Shown: positions 1 to 12,232, counted from the stretch's first letter. The stretch is 64,000 bases of DNA from Turritopsis dohrnii (GCA_027922465.2 BQMF02000368.1:186001-250000); one strand, 5' to 3'. Notes: a model not told the origin generated them from the sequence alone. Translations and numbers: made by a program.

Positions 1-1048
1 GCGAAATAAATTGAAAGTACGTAAATTAAGGGATATATCCTGGCAGAATGTATTTGTTTGTGGGCAGTAGTAACATTTTTTTTTAAAAAAATAAATGTAA
101 CTTGGCTGATATTTTTATTAATAGTTCTTTTAGCTATCTGTACAAAGCAATAACAATGTAACTAAAATACAAGAAGGATAAAATATTAGTAAGTACAATA
201 ATGATTAAAATGGAATCATATATGTATAATTTTACCACAAAAGTAAAAGTATAACCCAACAGTTATAAGCTTCTTTATATGAACACAAAATTTCAGATTT
301 TACCAAACGTCTGTCATCACCAAAAAAAGGAAAACCGATGATTTGAATGCTATTTCACCAAAGTTTCAACTTAGTTTTTATTTACGTGTGTATAACTCAA
401 CAGGAAAATACAACACCATTTTAGATAAGCTTTCTGGTATTGTTTTTATGTATATAATTTCTTTGTGAAAGGTAAGACATTATATTGATAAATTTGAATT
501 TACAGACAATGATTGAAACATTCAAATCAGAGATTTTGGCATCTTAACACAAAAGTTGAACCCTGTAATAATCACATCACAAGTCTGAACTGGTCTTGAA
601 GATGCAAATCTAGCCCAAGAAAAACAAATTATCACAGCCAAGTAAGAAGTATATAAAAGTAAAAGATACAAAATACTGGTGTCAACGTGAAAAAACACAT
701 AAATATATGTCCACTCTAAGTCTACACTTAACAGCAGTACTTTCAAATTTGACAGTGAAATGTATTAATGGGTTGTTTATTTTCAGTTCATTTGCAGTAG
801 ATGGCTATGTTAGTATGGAGATATTGCTGTTTATACATTAAATTATGAAAACTGCTTTATTAAAAACATTTATATACTGGGACTACTTAATCTGCATCTC
901 CATCTTTTTTCACTTCAAGAACTGTATATATCATGTAAAAAAGTAATCCAATTTTCTAAATTGTTAGTTAATATAATAGCAATATTTAGCAATATATAAT
1001 AGCAAAGTAATAAACGTTCGCTATGACAAAAGACTTCTGAGTTCCTTA
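1..1048. other. Non-coding stretch, nothing recognised
   Basis: AT-rich sequence with no credible coding region, RNA gene or terminal repeat that I can see. It lies downstream of the zinc-finger gene on the minus strand and may hold its 3' untranslated region. Confidence 0.5.
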
Positions 1049-1675
1049 TCAATGTTTCGACAAACAATTTTTGTGGTGGTATCTAGCAGCATTTCGATTT
1101 TTAAAAGTTAAGGCACAATGAGAACATTCAAGAACTTCTTCAGATACATTGTGAGTGTTTTTAACATGGGCTTTGATGTAACGTGCCTTAGTGAATCTCT
1201 TTGGGCAATGACTGCAAACAAAAACTTTAAGAGTTTCTTTCTCTGATAAGCATGAACTTTTACTACAATGTCGTAGAAAATTACTCTTGTACGAAAACTC
1301 CATACAGCAGTCTTTACAGCTCAATTTTGGTGCATCATGTATAACTCTTAGATGGTCTTCATAACAGTTTTTATACACAAATTTCTTATTACAGTCACTG
1401 CAGAAATACTTTAGAGTAAATCCACGAGTTTCCTTTTGATGAACATTGAGATTATGGGATATAAGACCATTACGACTTTTGAAGTTTCTACGACAACCAG
1501 TAATTTCGCAAGTATACTTCTTTCCACTGTGTTGAATTTCTTCATGCAGCTTTAACTCATACCTTGTTTTATATTCTTTACCACACAAATTACAAGACTC
1601 ATTCGAATTATGATAAACTTTCACGTGTTCTCTTACATTTTCTATCACCATCTTACAAATCGAACAGCTGTACAT
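1049..1675 (-). CDS. C2H2 zinc-finger protein, 208 aa, single exon
   Basis: The protein consists almost entirely of seven zinc-finger modules. Five are C2H2 (pairs begin CSIC, CNLC, CEITGC, CSDC and CSHCPKRF), and two (starting CKDC and CSHCALTF) end in Cys instead of the last His. Linkers are irregular rather than TGEKP, so this is a dispersed-finger protein rather than a KRAB/polydactyl type. It probably acts in the nucleus as a DNA- or RNA-binding regulator, but nothing in the sequence identifies a target. The start ATG at 1675 sits just before the first finger, so an upstream exon could add a further N-terminal domain. There is no disruption. It could be a host gene or an exon of a larger one; neighbours are transposon-derived and give no functional hint. 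Confidence 0.8.
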   Translation of the reverse strand: MYSCSICKMVIENVREHVKVYHNSNESCNLCGKEYKTRYELKLHEEIQHSGKKYTCEITGCRRNFKSRNGLISHNLNVHQKETRGFTLKYFCSDCNKKFVYKNCYEDHLRVIHDAPKLSCKDCCMEFSYKSNFLRHCSKSSCLSEKETLKVFVCSHCPKRFTKARYIKAHVKNTHNVSEEVLECSHCALTFKNRNAARYHHKNCLSKH

Positions 1676-2300
1676 TTTAAAAACAGGCAGTTTTATAATA
1701 CTTCAAAATTATTTGAGTATGGTTACAACATAAAACCAGAACTCGTTTCGACAAACAAGATGGAGTGTGGACTTTACCTCAAAGGAGAAGAGCCGTGACA
1801 TTCTGGACCAATCCGATCGCTTTATTTTAATGACGGCGCCAAATTTGCAAGATGTTGTGATTTCTCGTGATTGTTAAACAAACCATTTTTGATTTCATCA
1901 ACGCTATATTGTAATTCTCGATACATTTTCAAATTTTGTATATATATTCTTTCATTTCAAAAACAGTTCTTTTCAGAACTTTTAACTTCAAATCAACAAT
2001 TTGTATAAACGATAATCTTTCACCATGGGTGAACGTTCAAGATGTGCTAGTGCTGCTGCTGCTGATAATGAATGTTTTACATTGATTTTATCTACAATAA
2101 GTTTATTTTTCTGTTATTTATGAAATTTTTCCTCTTCTAATATAATTTTTATTCACCTACTCTCACCTTTGGTTCATACACATCATAAAGTTTCATTCTT
2201 GTGTAACTCCTATTCTGTATATATATATGTTTGAAAGTAAAATACAACATAACAAAGCTCTTAACTGAAGTACAAGTTAAATTAATTTTTTAAGAAAAAG
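1676..2300. other. Upstream region of the CACTA-like transposase, with a possible first exon
   Basis: An ATG in a good context (CACCATGG, ATG at 2025) opens a short frame (MGERSRCAS...) that could end at a GTTTAT donor near 2100 and join an AG acceptor near 2332 in the transposase frame. This would supply the missing start codon. The model is speculative. Otherwise the stretch is AT-rich and featureless. Confidence 0.3.
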
Positions 2301-4202
2301 TTGAACATATTTTACCATTACATATTAAAAGATGCCAGTAATGAGGATACATTTGTATTACAAAATGAGGATACATTTGTATCACAAAATGTTTCACTTT
2401 CTTCAGATGATGATGGCATGGACAATGGCTTTGACGTTACACCTTTTGAAATTTTGCCTAATAATAACCTAAACACAGAAAGCACAAGTTTCTGTTCTGA
2501 ATTAGACTTTGATGAATCAGATGTTAGCTCAACCAAGCTGAGGCAGGATTTAAGACAGTGGGCTATCAAACATGGCTGTACCAGGAATTGTGTTAATGAC
2601 ATATTAAATATATTTCATGAAAATGGACATAATGTACCAAAGGATAGTAGAACACTTCTTGGAACTCCTCAAAAAGTTTCCTTAAAAGTTTTGGGAGATG
2701 GACAGTACATTTATTTTGGTGTGCAGAATAGCATTCAAAAAGTATTACGTAATAACAAATTTCCACAAACCGATATTAAACTAAATGTAAACATTGATGG
2801 TCTACCCTTATTTAAATCAAGTTCTATGCAGTTGTGGCCAATACTTATCCAATTTGGTGAATTTGAACCTGTTGCTGTTGCCCTGTTTGGCGGACACAAA
2901 AAGCCACCAGTAAATGAATACCTGTGCAATTTTGTCAATGAAATGAAAGATCTTCTTGCTAAACCAATTTTAATAAATGATATAAATTTCAACATATCTA
3001 TATTGGCTGTGACTTGCGATGCACCAGCTAGAGCCTTACTTAAAGGTATCATTCAGCATACTGGCTACTATGCTTGCGAAAGATGTACCAAAAAAGGTGT
3101 CAGTCTTGGAAGCCGAATTGTTTATGGAAATCATGAAATAAAAATTTTAGATCGGACAAATAATGATTTTATTAATAATGCATATGCTATTCCTGATTCA
3201 ACCAATAAGTGTCATCAGTTAGTTGTGTCAAGTTTGTGTGAATTAGGAATTGATATGATTCGTGATTTCCCGTTGGATTATATGCATCTTGTGTGTTTGG
3301 GTATCACTCGTCGTATTTTATACCATTTTAAAGGGAACTTTAAAGGAATATTTAGTGGCAGACTCTCATCAACCCAGTGGAATGAATTATCAAATAGGTT
3401 GGCTTCACTTCATGGAAATTTTCCAAATGAATTTGTACGGCAACCACGTTCATTGTCTGAGTTAGATCGTTGGAAGGCAACTGAATTGAGAAGCTTTTTA
3501 TTGTATTCTGGTCCAGTTGTATTGAAAGGAATAGTTGATCAAAAAGTATATAAACATTTTCTAAGTTTATCAATTGCTATAAGGCTGTTGTGCGATGAAA
3601 GCAAGGTGGAAAGATCCTCTAAACTGACTTTTGCTAAGGAGCTCCTAACCTATTTTGTTGGTAATTCTGATGAACACTTTGGTAAAACATTTTGCGTGTA
3701 CAACGTTCACAGTGTTATGCATATTCCTGATGATGTTGATTATTATGGTGTTCCATTAGATTCTATATCAGCATTTCAATTTTAAAACTACTTGCAGAAA
3801 TTAAAAAGATTAGTGCGAAGTAGAATTAATCCTGTTGCACAACTTGCAAAGAGGTTGACTGAGGTGGAAGCTGTACCAAAACAAAATGTTCAAATCACAA
3901 AAATTGGCATTTCTACAAAGGATAATTGTTTTTTGCTTCAAAATGGGATTGTTTTTGCTGTTGACAAAAGAAATGATGGTAGCTTATTGTGTCATTACTA
4001 CAGCAAATCAGTATTGGAAAGTTTTTTCGATTCATTCATTGACTCTGCTGATATAAACATTTTCTTTCTGAAAAAAAGCCAAAATCCAACATCAACTCAA
4101 TGCATAAAAAAACCAAATCAACTTTTAAGAAAATGTTGTTGTTTCCCTCATAAAAATGGATTTGCAGTGATTACATTATTGAGTGATACAAAATGGTTAT
4201 AG
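2301..4202 (+). pseudogene. CACTA/EnSpm-like (tnp2-type) DDE transposase, one in-frame stop
   Basis: The frame resembles metazoan transposases related to the plant Transposase_21 group. Visible landmarks are NVNIDGLPLF (Asp about residue 166), LAVTCDAPARALLKG (Asp about 240), a zinc-like YYACERC pair just after it, and FPLDYMHLVCLGITRR (Asp about 326). A TAA at 3783-3785 interrupts the frame inside what should read SAFQF-[E]-NYLQKLKRLVRS. The following 136 codons to 4202 are in the same frame and continue the domain, so this looks like a single GAA-to-TAA change. The open frame begins with TTG, with the first in-frame ATG at 2418; a spliced upstream exon is likely. Near the N terminus a short duplication repeats NEDTFV. 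It lies immediately before the DUF4806-like gene on the same strand. Confidence 0.75.
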
Positions 4203-5951
4203 ATGTGTAAAATGTATCTGCAGATGAAGTAAGTGAACAGCTTTTTGTCATAATGTCTGTAAGTCAGTAAGTTAAGCATTCAAGTGAGTTCAATATACAT
4301 CCACTTCATTTTATTCCTTCTCATGCACCCAGAATAATTTCATGTTAACATTATTGCAAATTCGTTCTTTGTGTTGTAATAGTAGCAAAATTATATAACT
4401 GTTTACTTTGTTTTAGGTACTGGTCCTGCCAAGTCATATTAGAGAAAGGCAAAGAAACCAGAACATTAGTTCCTTGTCCTTGGGTTGATTATGACCAAAA
4501 GTGTATATATTGGCCCAGAAAAGGAAAACCTGTTGGTGACCTTATTGCTGCTTGGTCAGCACCAAAAAAAGATTGGATGCAGTATCGAATTGTTGAAACA
4601 ATATTGAAGGCTGGTACCAGGGATGAGGCAACCCAAATGTTGAACATGCCGACAACAACTGAAGAGTCAGATAGTGATTGTTGCGAAGAAGATATAGGTA
4701 AGTATTGGTTCTGATCAAATGGCTAGTTTTTGCTGATGTTTCATCACAATTTTAAAAACACCTAAATTTTTAGCTTTTTGGAGGGGTAACTCATTCTTGT
4801 TTCTTATTTTAACTCAATGTGCAATTCAGCTGACTTTTTATTATTATTGTTATTATTATTTTTTTTTATTATAATTTTTTTTATTTCAGCTGCAGTAAAT
4901 CTATCAACTGCTCATGTTGAAAGCCCTGCTTTTAAAAAGAGGTGTTACGATGAGAATACACCACATCAAAATAGTGTTAATACATCAGTCTTTAACGACA
5001 GAAACCGACCTGTGCAGCCTCCTTTTCAAAGGAATCTCAACCTGATAGATACAAGTATCCACACTTTACATCAATCTACGCCTGCATTATCTTGTAGTGT
5101 TGTCAGGCGTAGTGATGGTGGAACAAAGTTTAAAGAGATGTCAAACAAACGTAAGGTTGTTTTTTAACGAAGTCTGCAGTGATTTTAGTTCATTTATGTA
5201 GCTAGTCTTTGTTTCATTTAATTTAGAATTTCAATATTTCATGTTAATGGAATTGAAGGCCATCAAAGATAACCAAATGGCCATTTTGGAACGTCTTAAT
5301 TCAATTGAAACTAGGGATGATGACCACTCACTCTCTATCGAGGAACTTAAAAAGATGTGCGACATAGAAGAATTCGATGAAGAAGAAATGCGATTACAGG
5401 ATAAAGCTTACATGAAAAGCAAGGTGCAAATACTAATAGTTGTTCGGTCAATAGTTGTTTTTTATTAAATTATCAAATCATTGTATTGCGTTTAGATTCA
5501 CCTGAGAAATTTGTTTTCTAAGTGTAATTATCATGATGTTTTTGTATCATTTTAGAAGTTACAAATGAAAGGTGTTGGAGGAAATAATGCGAGATCTTGC
5601 GTGAAAAATATTCTAAATGCAATAATGAGTCGCGAACTTCAAAATCAATTCTGCAAAGATGGGCTTAAAAATAAAAGGGCATTTGTGAAGACAAGACATT
5701 ACTCGTGTTTGCTGGGTAAATTGATTTTTCGCTACCTTAAAACGGTTATGAAATTATGGCAGTTATGAAAAAACCTTCTTTGATGTTTTACTTTATCTTT
5801 TCTAGGAGCGACTATCAATCCATCCAAAGACGGCTTTTCGAAACACAATATAGATTTTTTAATCGGTGATCTGTTAAAGCGCGCCGTGCGAAATGTAACG
5901 AAAGTGGTCGAAAATGTTGACGAGGATGATTTTATGGCACTTCGTGAATAG
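4203..5951 (+). CDS. DUF4806-like protein, six exons, about 356 aa
   Basis: Exons that I can join with GT-AG sites are 4203-4228 (tentative), 4417-4697, 4890-5150, 5227-5423, 5556-5715 and 5806-5951. Their summed length (1,071 nt) is a multiple of three with no internal stop. The N-terminal part is Trp-rich (YWSCQVILEK, VPCPWVDYDQ, IYWP), as in many multicopy invertebrate DUF4806 proteins. A low-complexity linker and a probable short coiled coil (KAIKDNQMAILERLNSIE) follow. The C-terminal part (GGNNARSCVKNILNAIMSRE, FCKDGLKNKRAF, LLKRAVRNVT) matches the DUF4806 pattern. Function is unknown. It starts one codon after the transposase stop in the same orientation, which suggests it is the accessory gene of the same transposon. 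The first exon is the weakest part of the model. Confidence 0.65.
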
Positions 5952-6630
5952 AATTTTGTGGAAACACTGTACATTTATGTATATACATTATGTTCATAGT
6001 TTTCTTTGAGTCTGTACATCTTTTTCTCCATGGAGAATTTAATGGAAAACTGTCTTAACCATCTTAACCATAGCTTCGCATTTAAGAAGTTTTTAAGAAT
6101 TGATATACGCGCTTTTTTATATAAGAATAGTGAAACTTGGTTGAGGATGAAGCATTCTTAATTTTTAACAAACTATAAGGGTAATAATGTCACATGTACA
6201 CGATATACAACTATGTTGCGAACGTATGAAGCCAGCTTATTAAAAATTCTATTATTATGAAACTCACCCTGGGAATATTCTTATGTATATATAAAGCGTG
6301 TATTAAATTAAAATGTAAAATGTAGCGTACCTGATGCGGTTGTTTGACATGTGCAGTGAAAGCATAGACTATGCTAGTTAATAGCGTTTAGCATCAAAAA
6401 TGTCTGTTGTGTTAATGTTATTAAGATGGTTTTTCTTGCGTTAAATTATATAACCTGTATATTATGTATATCATAGTTTATATTTTCCGTCCGTTCTGTA
6501 TTTATTTTTACATAAGCTTTAATACAAGTCGAAAGATGCTTTGATTAACTAATTTTTGTTTCTTTATTAATTATTCTCTACCTTCCATGAATATTTTTTC
6601 ATGATTGTTATTGAAGGATGTCATTCAACT
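5952..6630. other. AT-rich spacer, nothing recognised
   Basis: It follows the DUF4806-like stop codon. No coding sequence or repeat was recognised; it may hold the gene's 3' untranslated sequence. Confidence 0.4.
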
Positions 6631-7004
6631 GACTGACCCAGCCACAATACAAAATAGACGTAATAACAATGTCGTTTAAGTCCGTTTGAAGTCCACATGG
6701 TCGTCTACGCAGCGTCCATAGCTCGTCCATTTGAAGTCTATATGAAGTCCATACGTCCCGGTAATATTAAGGATGAACGTCCACGAGCCGTCCCTGGTTC
6801 GTCTTATGGACGTCCAGTGGAGTCCATATGCAGTCCTTGTCAGGTCCATCCTGGACGTCCAGTTCACGTCCAATTGAGACGGACGTCTTGCGTTTCATTT
6901 GGTACGTCCAACAGACGTCCAGTGGACGTCCATATGAGACGTCCAGTCGTCCAAAGTGGACATCCACGTGGACATCCGCTGGACGTCTCAATGCCCACTG
7001 GGTT
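6631..7004. repeat. GACGTCC-rich palindromic cluster, probable transposon end or MITE
   Basis: About 370 bp packed with copies of GGACGTCC, GTCCA and TGGACGTCCA in both orientations. It is bounded on the left by GACCCAGCC and on the right by GCCCACTGGG, which are near inverted copies (ACCCAG / CTGGGT). Dense subterminal repeats of this kind are typical of CACTA/EnSpm ends, so it may be the right end of the element encoding the preceding transposase, or an independent MITE. No matching left arm was found upstream of the transposase. Open frames through it are by-products of the repeats. Confidence 0.55.
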
Positions 7005-8447
7005 AAATTTTTGTTTACGTTTTAGTTATCAAATATCGCTATACAGAAGAAAGTGCAGTGAAGAAATGCAGAACAAAATGATGTTTATTTACACAGTAAG
7101 GAATGGTTTTAATTTAGTTTTGAAAGATTAAATACTATAGCTTTGAATAGATATCTTATTATATGAGTTCTTTCGTTTAGTTTATATGCTACTGGATGAA
7201 AAACGAAGACGAGAGTAATTTGTTTTGGTAACGCGCGCTATTATTATTTTTATAGTTAGCAAAGAAGATTTGATTTGATTTATTTATTTACAGATCAATT
7301 AAAAATGGTCCCACAGCTATGACTGTTTTCCTTTCTCATGGCTGTGGAAGTAGGGAACGTGTTATGCTGTCAAATTGTATCTATTGACGATGTTTGATGC
7401 TTTGTCTGCATGCCTTTCTGCCAGCCATTTATGCCTTTTGTTTTGGTTTGCTTAAATATGGTTGCAGTAGTAGTAAGTATTGTAGCTGTTCTTTACTGAA
7501 ATCTTTTTTTTTTAGGTCAGAAAAGAAAAAGTGTAGCTATTTATAAACGAAATTTATAAATGTATAAATGAAACACATGGTATGTTGAGAAGGTTATTTA
7601 AGAGAAGAATGGATTATGTATTTCATTGCGATTGTACTACAAAAAAGAAGCATTGCTGGGGTATATTTTTCTTCAGTTTATATTTGTTTACGGCATTCAT
7701 TATTTTGTGTTATGTTAATTGCTACATACATACTTGCTAGGTATATAAGTTTAGCATTATGTTTTTATATGTTGCTTTTAATATCTTCTGGGTCTTCAAT
7801 TATGGTTTTGGTCAAAGTAGGGCATTTTGTTGTTTCAATTATTTTTATTAATTTGATGTTTGGTTGTGTATGCCAGGTAAAAGTCTTTATTCTGTTCAGC
7901 TCCAGTGTTGAGTGAACCCGTATTGACTCACAGTATCGGTTGACTTTATAGACCAAATTTTGTTTTTAATTGTTATCTTTAGGATAAATGCGTACTTGAA
8001 TTTTCTTTTTGTTTTTTCTTTCTTTTTGTTTTATTTTTTATTTCAATATTGTTATAGCATGATTAGGTTTTCGGTATTACAATTCAAGTATTAATTTTTT
8101 AGGTAATAATAAAAAAAGCATAAAGAAATGAAACTCATGGTTTTAATCATGACGTTGATGGTTTTGGGAAGAACAGACTACATATCATTTCAAAAATTCA
8201 TTAATGGTTGCAGTCGAGTAGTAACTTTGGAACAAAAGAAAAAGTTGGAAGGTATCAATTTGTTTTGAATTAACATTTTGTAATGTTTGGTTTCGTATGT
8301 CTGGGTAAACAGTTCTGTGTGATATATGGCCATTTTTTTTTACATTAAAGTTACTTTTCTTCTGCGTATAAATATATTATTCTGAGCCATGTTGCTATTT
8401 GTTTCTGTTTTTAATCTTCTGAATGTAAGAAATGAATTAAAAAATTA
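7005..8447. other. Non-coding stretch
   Basis: AT-rich, without a credible gene. Near 8130-8165 it shares the phrase CATGGTTTTAATCATGA with the Helitron-array segment near 17050, so its right part probably belongs to an older member of that repeat family. Confidence 0.4.
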
Positions 8448-8651
8448 ATGCCTGTAGAAACTTTTACACGAGTTAAATTTCGCAACACAACGCATACTGA
8501 ACATGGGTGGCGAGCGACGCCGCCTGGGATGTTTTTGAGTTGCGATTCTATGATTTATTTTTTCGTCACGGGGTACGTACACGGGAATGGTGGATTTGAC
8601 CTAATGTTTTCGAAGTTAAGTTCGGTAAAAAGTTTTTACCCGGGATACTAG
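8448..8651 (+). mobile_element. Chimeric Helitron 3' fragment at the array edge
   Basis: Positions about 8448-8530 match the segment at 17771-17860, including the GCGACGCCGCCTGGG phrase. Positions about 8530-8651 are almost identical to 9975-10091. It ends with the hairpin and CTAG at 8648-8651. Confidence 0.65.
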
Positions 8652-9705
8652 TCTTATATATATATACTAATTCGCGTTGTGTGCAACACATTTAACTTAG
8701 AGAGTGTTTTGTTTTTGTTTTTTTAATGGTCAAAATCTTCTTAACCCTACCTACTGTGGGCTTTTTGGCTCCCTCAAACCCATAAGGGGGGGGGGGGCAC
8801 TTTGTGCTCCCCCCTTCATAATTCCTGATAGGATTATTCTTTTGCCATGAAATTTGGTACAGCAATACTTCAACATACAGGAAACAAATATAAATAAAAA
8901 GAAATTTCAAAAATAGATCTTATTTTTGCTGACGTCATCAATTATAGTGACAATTGTCGAAAATTATGCGAAAAACTGGAAAAAAGTGATGTTTTTTTAA
9001 ATTGCGACTGAAGTAGGTAGAGAAACACATTTTCCTTCATTTTTCTTTTCCTTAAAAGCTTTTACAATATACTAAATGAATATACAAATCTAAACTGACA
9101 ATTTTGTCTCAATGGTATATTATGGTGCGCCAACTTTGAAGAAAAACTCAAAAAACTTCTAGACCGCGCAAAATCATGAAGTTTCCACTTTTTCAAACAA
9201 TGACTCATAACTTTTGATATAAAAGTGCTATAAATGAATATAAATGAAATATGCATTCAAAATGCAAGTGATATAGCCTTGCAGTAGAGTAAGTCCTAAA
9301 AATTCAAACCGGCAGTTGCGGTTTACAAGATTTATCGCATGCACCAAGTTGGAAAAAATTGATCCTTGTCCCAAAATTTATGGAAGAGGACATAATATCC
9401 AATCAAAAATACATGAAATCAGTGAACTCTGCTTAGAAAAACAGTTGCCCAGGAAATAAAATCATCAGTTGCAGGAAAATAAGCTAAAAGTAAGCTGTCA
9501 ATGTTCCATGTCTGAGCCTGCACAAAACCGTCTAATGATAGTCGTGACCGACAAACATGCCGCTGTGCCTAAAATACGCAACCGCTGAAAAAAATTTTTT
9601 TACCCAAATATTTCCAATAAAATTTGATGAAAGTCGTAAAATTTCAGCTTCATAGCTTCTAACGGTTAAATAATGCCGGTCAATTAACTAACAGGGGGAG
9701 AACAT

Positions 9706-9745
<40 letters not shown>

Positions 9746-10091
9746 ACAGTAGGTAGGGTTAATCGTAGTCATACAGCGGCAGTTCGGCCACGAAAGACAC
9801 ATTCACGATTAGTATAATAGCACGTGGCATCATTTGACGTCAGTTTTTATGATCACGGGGAATCATGCATTGCATCCCCCAATCGAACGATATCTCCGCA
9901 ACGGTTGGTCGTAGCGAAACGATCCCATACATTTTTTTGATCAGCTTTTCGAGCTCTACAACATGGGTACACTTTTGAGTTTCGGTTCTATGATTTATTT
10001 TTTCGTCACGGGGTACGTACACGGGAATGGTGGATTTGACCTAATGTTTTCGAAGTTAAGTTCGGTAAAAAGTTTTTACCCGGGATACTAG
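8652..10091 (+). mobile_element. Helitron-like unit interrupted by a piggyBac-type MITE
   Basis: It begins TCTTATATA right after CTAG and ends with CTAG at 10088-10091. Removing the 1,014-bp MITE and one TTAA leaves a unit shorter than its neighbours, so other deletions are present. Confidence 0.75.
8745..9758. mobile_element. piggyBac-type MITE, 1,014 bp, TTAA target duplication
   Basis: The ends are perfect inverted repeats CCCTACCTACTGTGGG and CCCACAGTAGGTAGGG, flanked by TTAA at 8741-8744 and 9759-9762. Other array copies carry the undisturbed site (CTTCTTAATCGTGGTCAT, e.g. near 17950), so the duplication and insertion are directly readable. Near each end lies a homopolymer: a G tract near 8788-8799 and a long C tract (about 35) near 9711-9745. 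The interior is non-coding. The family call rests on TTAA and the CCC-starting TIR. Confidence 0.85.
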
Positions 10092-10652
10092 TCTTACTTA
10101 TACTAATTCGCAATGTGTGTAACACATTTAACTTAGAGAGTGTTTTGTTTTTTTGTTTTTTAACGGTCAAAATCTTCTTAATCGTGGTCATTTTTTCGTT
10201 AGACCATTGATAATTGACGATTAGTATAATAGCACGTGGCATCATTTGACGTCAGTTTTTTATGATCACGGGGAATCATTGCATTGCATCCCCAATCGAA
10301 CGCGACGTTTTTGGGAAAATATCTTGAGAACCAATGGGGATAACTGACGTTTTTTAAGGTTCGCGATACGGGCGAGGGGGTGACGCAAAGTTTGGGCCTA
10401 AATTTAATTTGGTACTGCGGCTATGACGTCATCAAAACCTTTGATCGACCATATCTCCGCAACGGTTGGTCGTAGCGAAACGATCCCATACATTTTTTTG
10501 CTCAGTTTTTCAAGGTCTACAACATCAGTACACTTTCCAGCCCAGATTCCGTCATTGAAATTTTCGTCACGGGGTTCTCACACGGGAACGGGGGATTCTT
10601 GCACATCCGTTTCGAAATTAAAGCCGTAAAAAACTTTTACGCGAGATACTAG
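10092..10652 (+). mobile_element. Helitron-like unit, 561 bp
   Basis: Complete unit from TCTTACTTATACTAATTCGC to hairpin plus CTAG at 10649-10652. Confidence 0.8.
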
Positions 10653-11216
10653 TCTTATTATAATAATCCGCGTTGTGCATACCACTTTTATTTTAGAGAG
10701 TGATATATTTACTTTTAATTTACGGTCATCGTCCTCTTATGTGCGCGTAAAACCACGTAGAAGCGAGAGACACTTTTTCACGATCATTCCAAAAGCACGT
10801 GGCATCATTTGACGTCAGTTTTTTTATGATCACGGGGGATCATTGCATTGCATCCCCAATCGAACGCAACGTTTTTGGAGAAATATCTCGAGAACCAATA
10901 GGGATAACTGACGTTTTTTAGGGTCCGCGATACGGGTGACCGGGTGACGCAACATTTGGGCCCAAATTTTATTTGGTACTGCGGCTATGACGTCATCAAT
11001 ATCTTTGATCGACGATATCTCTGCAACGGTTGGTCGTAGCGAAACGATCCCATACATTTTTTTGATCAGTTTTTCGAGCTCTACAACATGGTTAAATTTT
11101 CGGTTTCCAATTCCTAAATTGAAATTTTCACCACGGGGATCGTTCACGGGAAAGGCGATTTTGACCCATCCTTTTCGAAGTTAAGTTCGGTAAAAAGTTT
11201 TTACCCGGGATACTAG
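10653..11216 (+). mobile_element. Helitron-like unit, 564 bp
   Basis: Complete unit starting TCTTATTATAATAATCCGCG and ending with GGTAAAAAGTTTTTACC, CGGGATA and CTAG at 11213-11216. Confidence 0.8.
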
Positions 11217-11666
11217 TTATACTAATTCGCATTTGTGCATACCACTTTTATTTTAGAGAGCGATATATTTAGTTTTAATTTACGGTCATCGTCCTCTTAT
11301 GTGCGCGTAAAACCACGTAGAGGTGAGAGACACTTTTTTCGCGATCATTCCAAAAGCACGTGGCATCATTTGACGTCAGATTTTTTATGATCACGGGGGA
11401 TCATTGCATTGCATCCCCAATCGAACGCGACGTTTTTGGAAAAATATCTCGAGAACCAATAGGGAAAACTGACGTTTTTTAGGGTCCGCGACACGGGTGA
11501 CCGGGTGACGCAACATTTGGGCCCAAATTTTATTTGGTACTGCGGCTATGACGTCATCAATATCTTTGATCGACGATATCTCTGCAACGGTTGGTCGTAG
11601 CGAAACGATCCCAAACATTTTTCTGATCAGTTTTTCGAGCTCTACAACATGGGCACGGTCTCTTAT

Positions 11667-11705
11667 CACGTCCGTTTGCAATGCACAAGTTATTATGCGC
11701 ACGCG
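11667..11705. repeat. Left terminal inverted repeat of the RAG1-like transposon (12-bp spacer)
   Basis: Outer block CACGTCCGTTT, then 12 bp (GCAATGCACAAG), then inner block TTATTATGCGCACGCG. It starts with CAC as do Transib/RAG termini and RSS heptamers. The rest does not match the consensus heptamer or nonamer. Confidence 0.85.
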
Positions 11706-12232
11706 CTAAAAACACGCGATTTTCATAATGGCCTCTGCCTCGGGTTTCGAGTCAGGAAAATATAGGAAAAATTTTGTTAATTTATGACTGCCTCTTATTT
11801 AATACTTGCGCATAATTAGAACCGCTGACCGTTTTATTTCGCTGGCACAACTATCATACAAAGCACGTGAGCAATCATCTGGAACAATATACACGAGGTA
11901 ATTTAGTTTTGAAGTTTTGAAGGCATGTTGGTCGAAGAAGTGAGTTTTTAGTACATTGCGGGGAGAGTGGATTTACGGGTTTCCTGAAGTTTTCCTTGCA
12001 TTGAACCAAACATATTTTGGAAGAGTATTAAATTTCCTAAACATTGATACCAAACTTGTTATAGGCCCAATTTTTTTCTTGACTCACGAAGATGTGGAAG
12101 TTATTGAAAATTTGGAGACACTGAGAAGATCGAAAAATATAGAAATGCGATGGTAAATATGTTATTTTCTTTAAGAATTAACTAATAACTATTGAACTGA
12201 TACTCAGCACTAATATGCTGTTTCTCTCTATG

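Noticed and set aside
6676..7131. Several overlapping open frames on both strands
   Set aside because: They are by-products of the GACGTCC repeats, which lack stops in several frames.
7616..7915. Small hydrophobic protein frame
   Set aside because: AT-rich sequence gives hydrophobic codons by chance, and there is no family similarity or good start context.
9840..11702. Repeated short minus-strand frames containing VVELEKLIKKMYGIVSLRP
   Set aside because: They recur only because the Helitron-like units are copies of each other. None has a conserved start or end, and the frame breaks differ between units.
11956..12156. Plus-strand 66-codon frame inside the RAG1-like transposon as a possible RAG2-like gene
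   Set aside because: Too short, no Kelch or PHD features, and no joinable exons around it.
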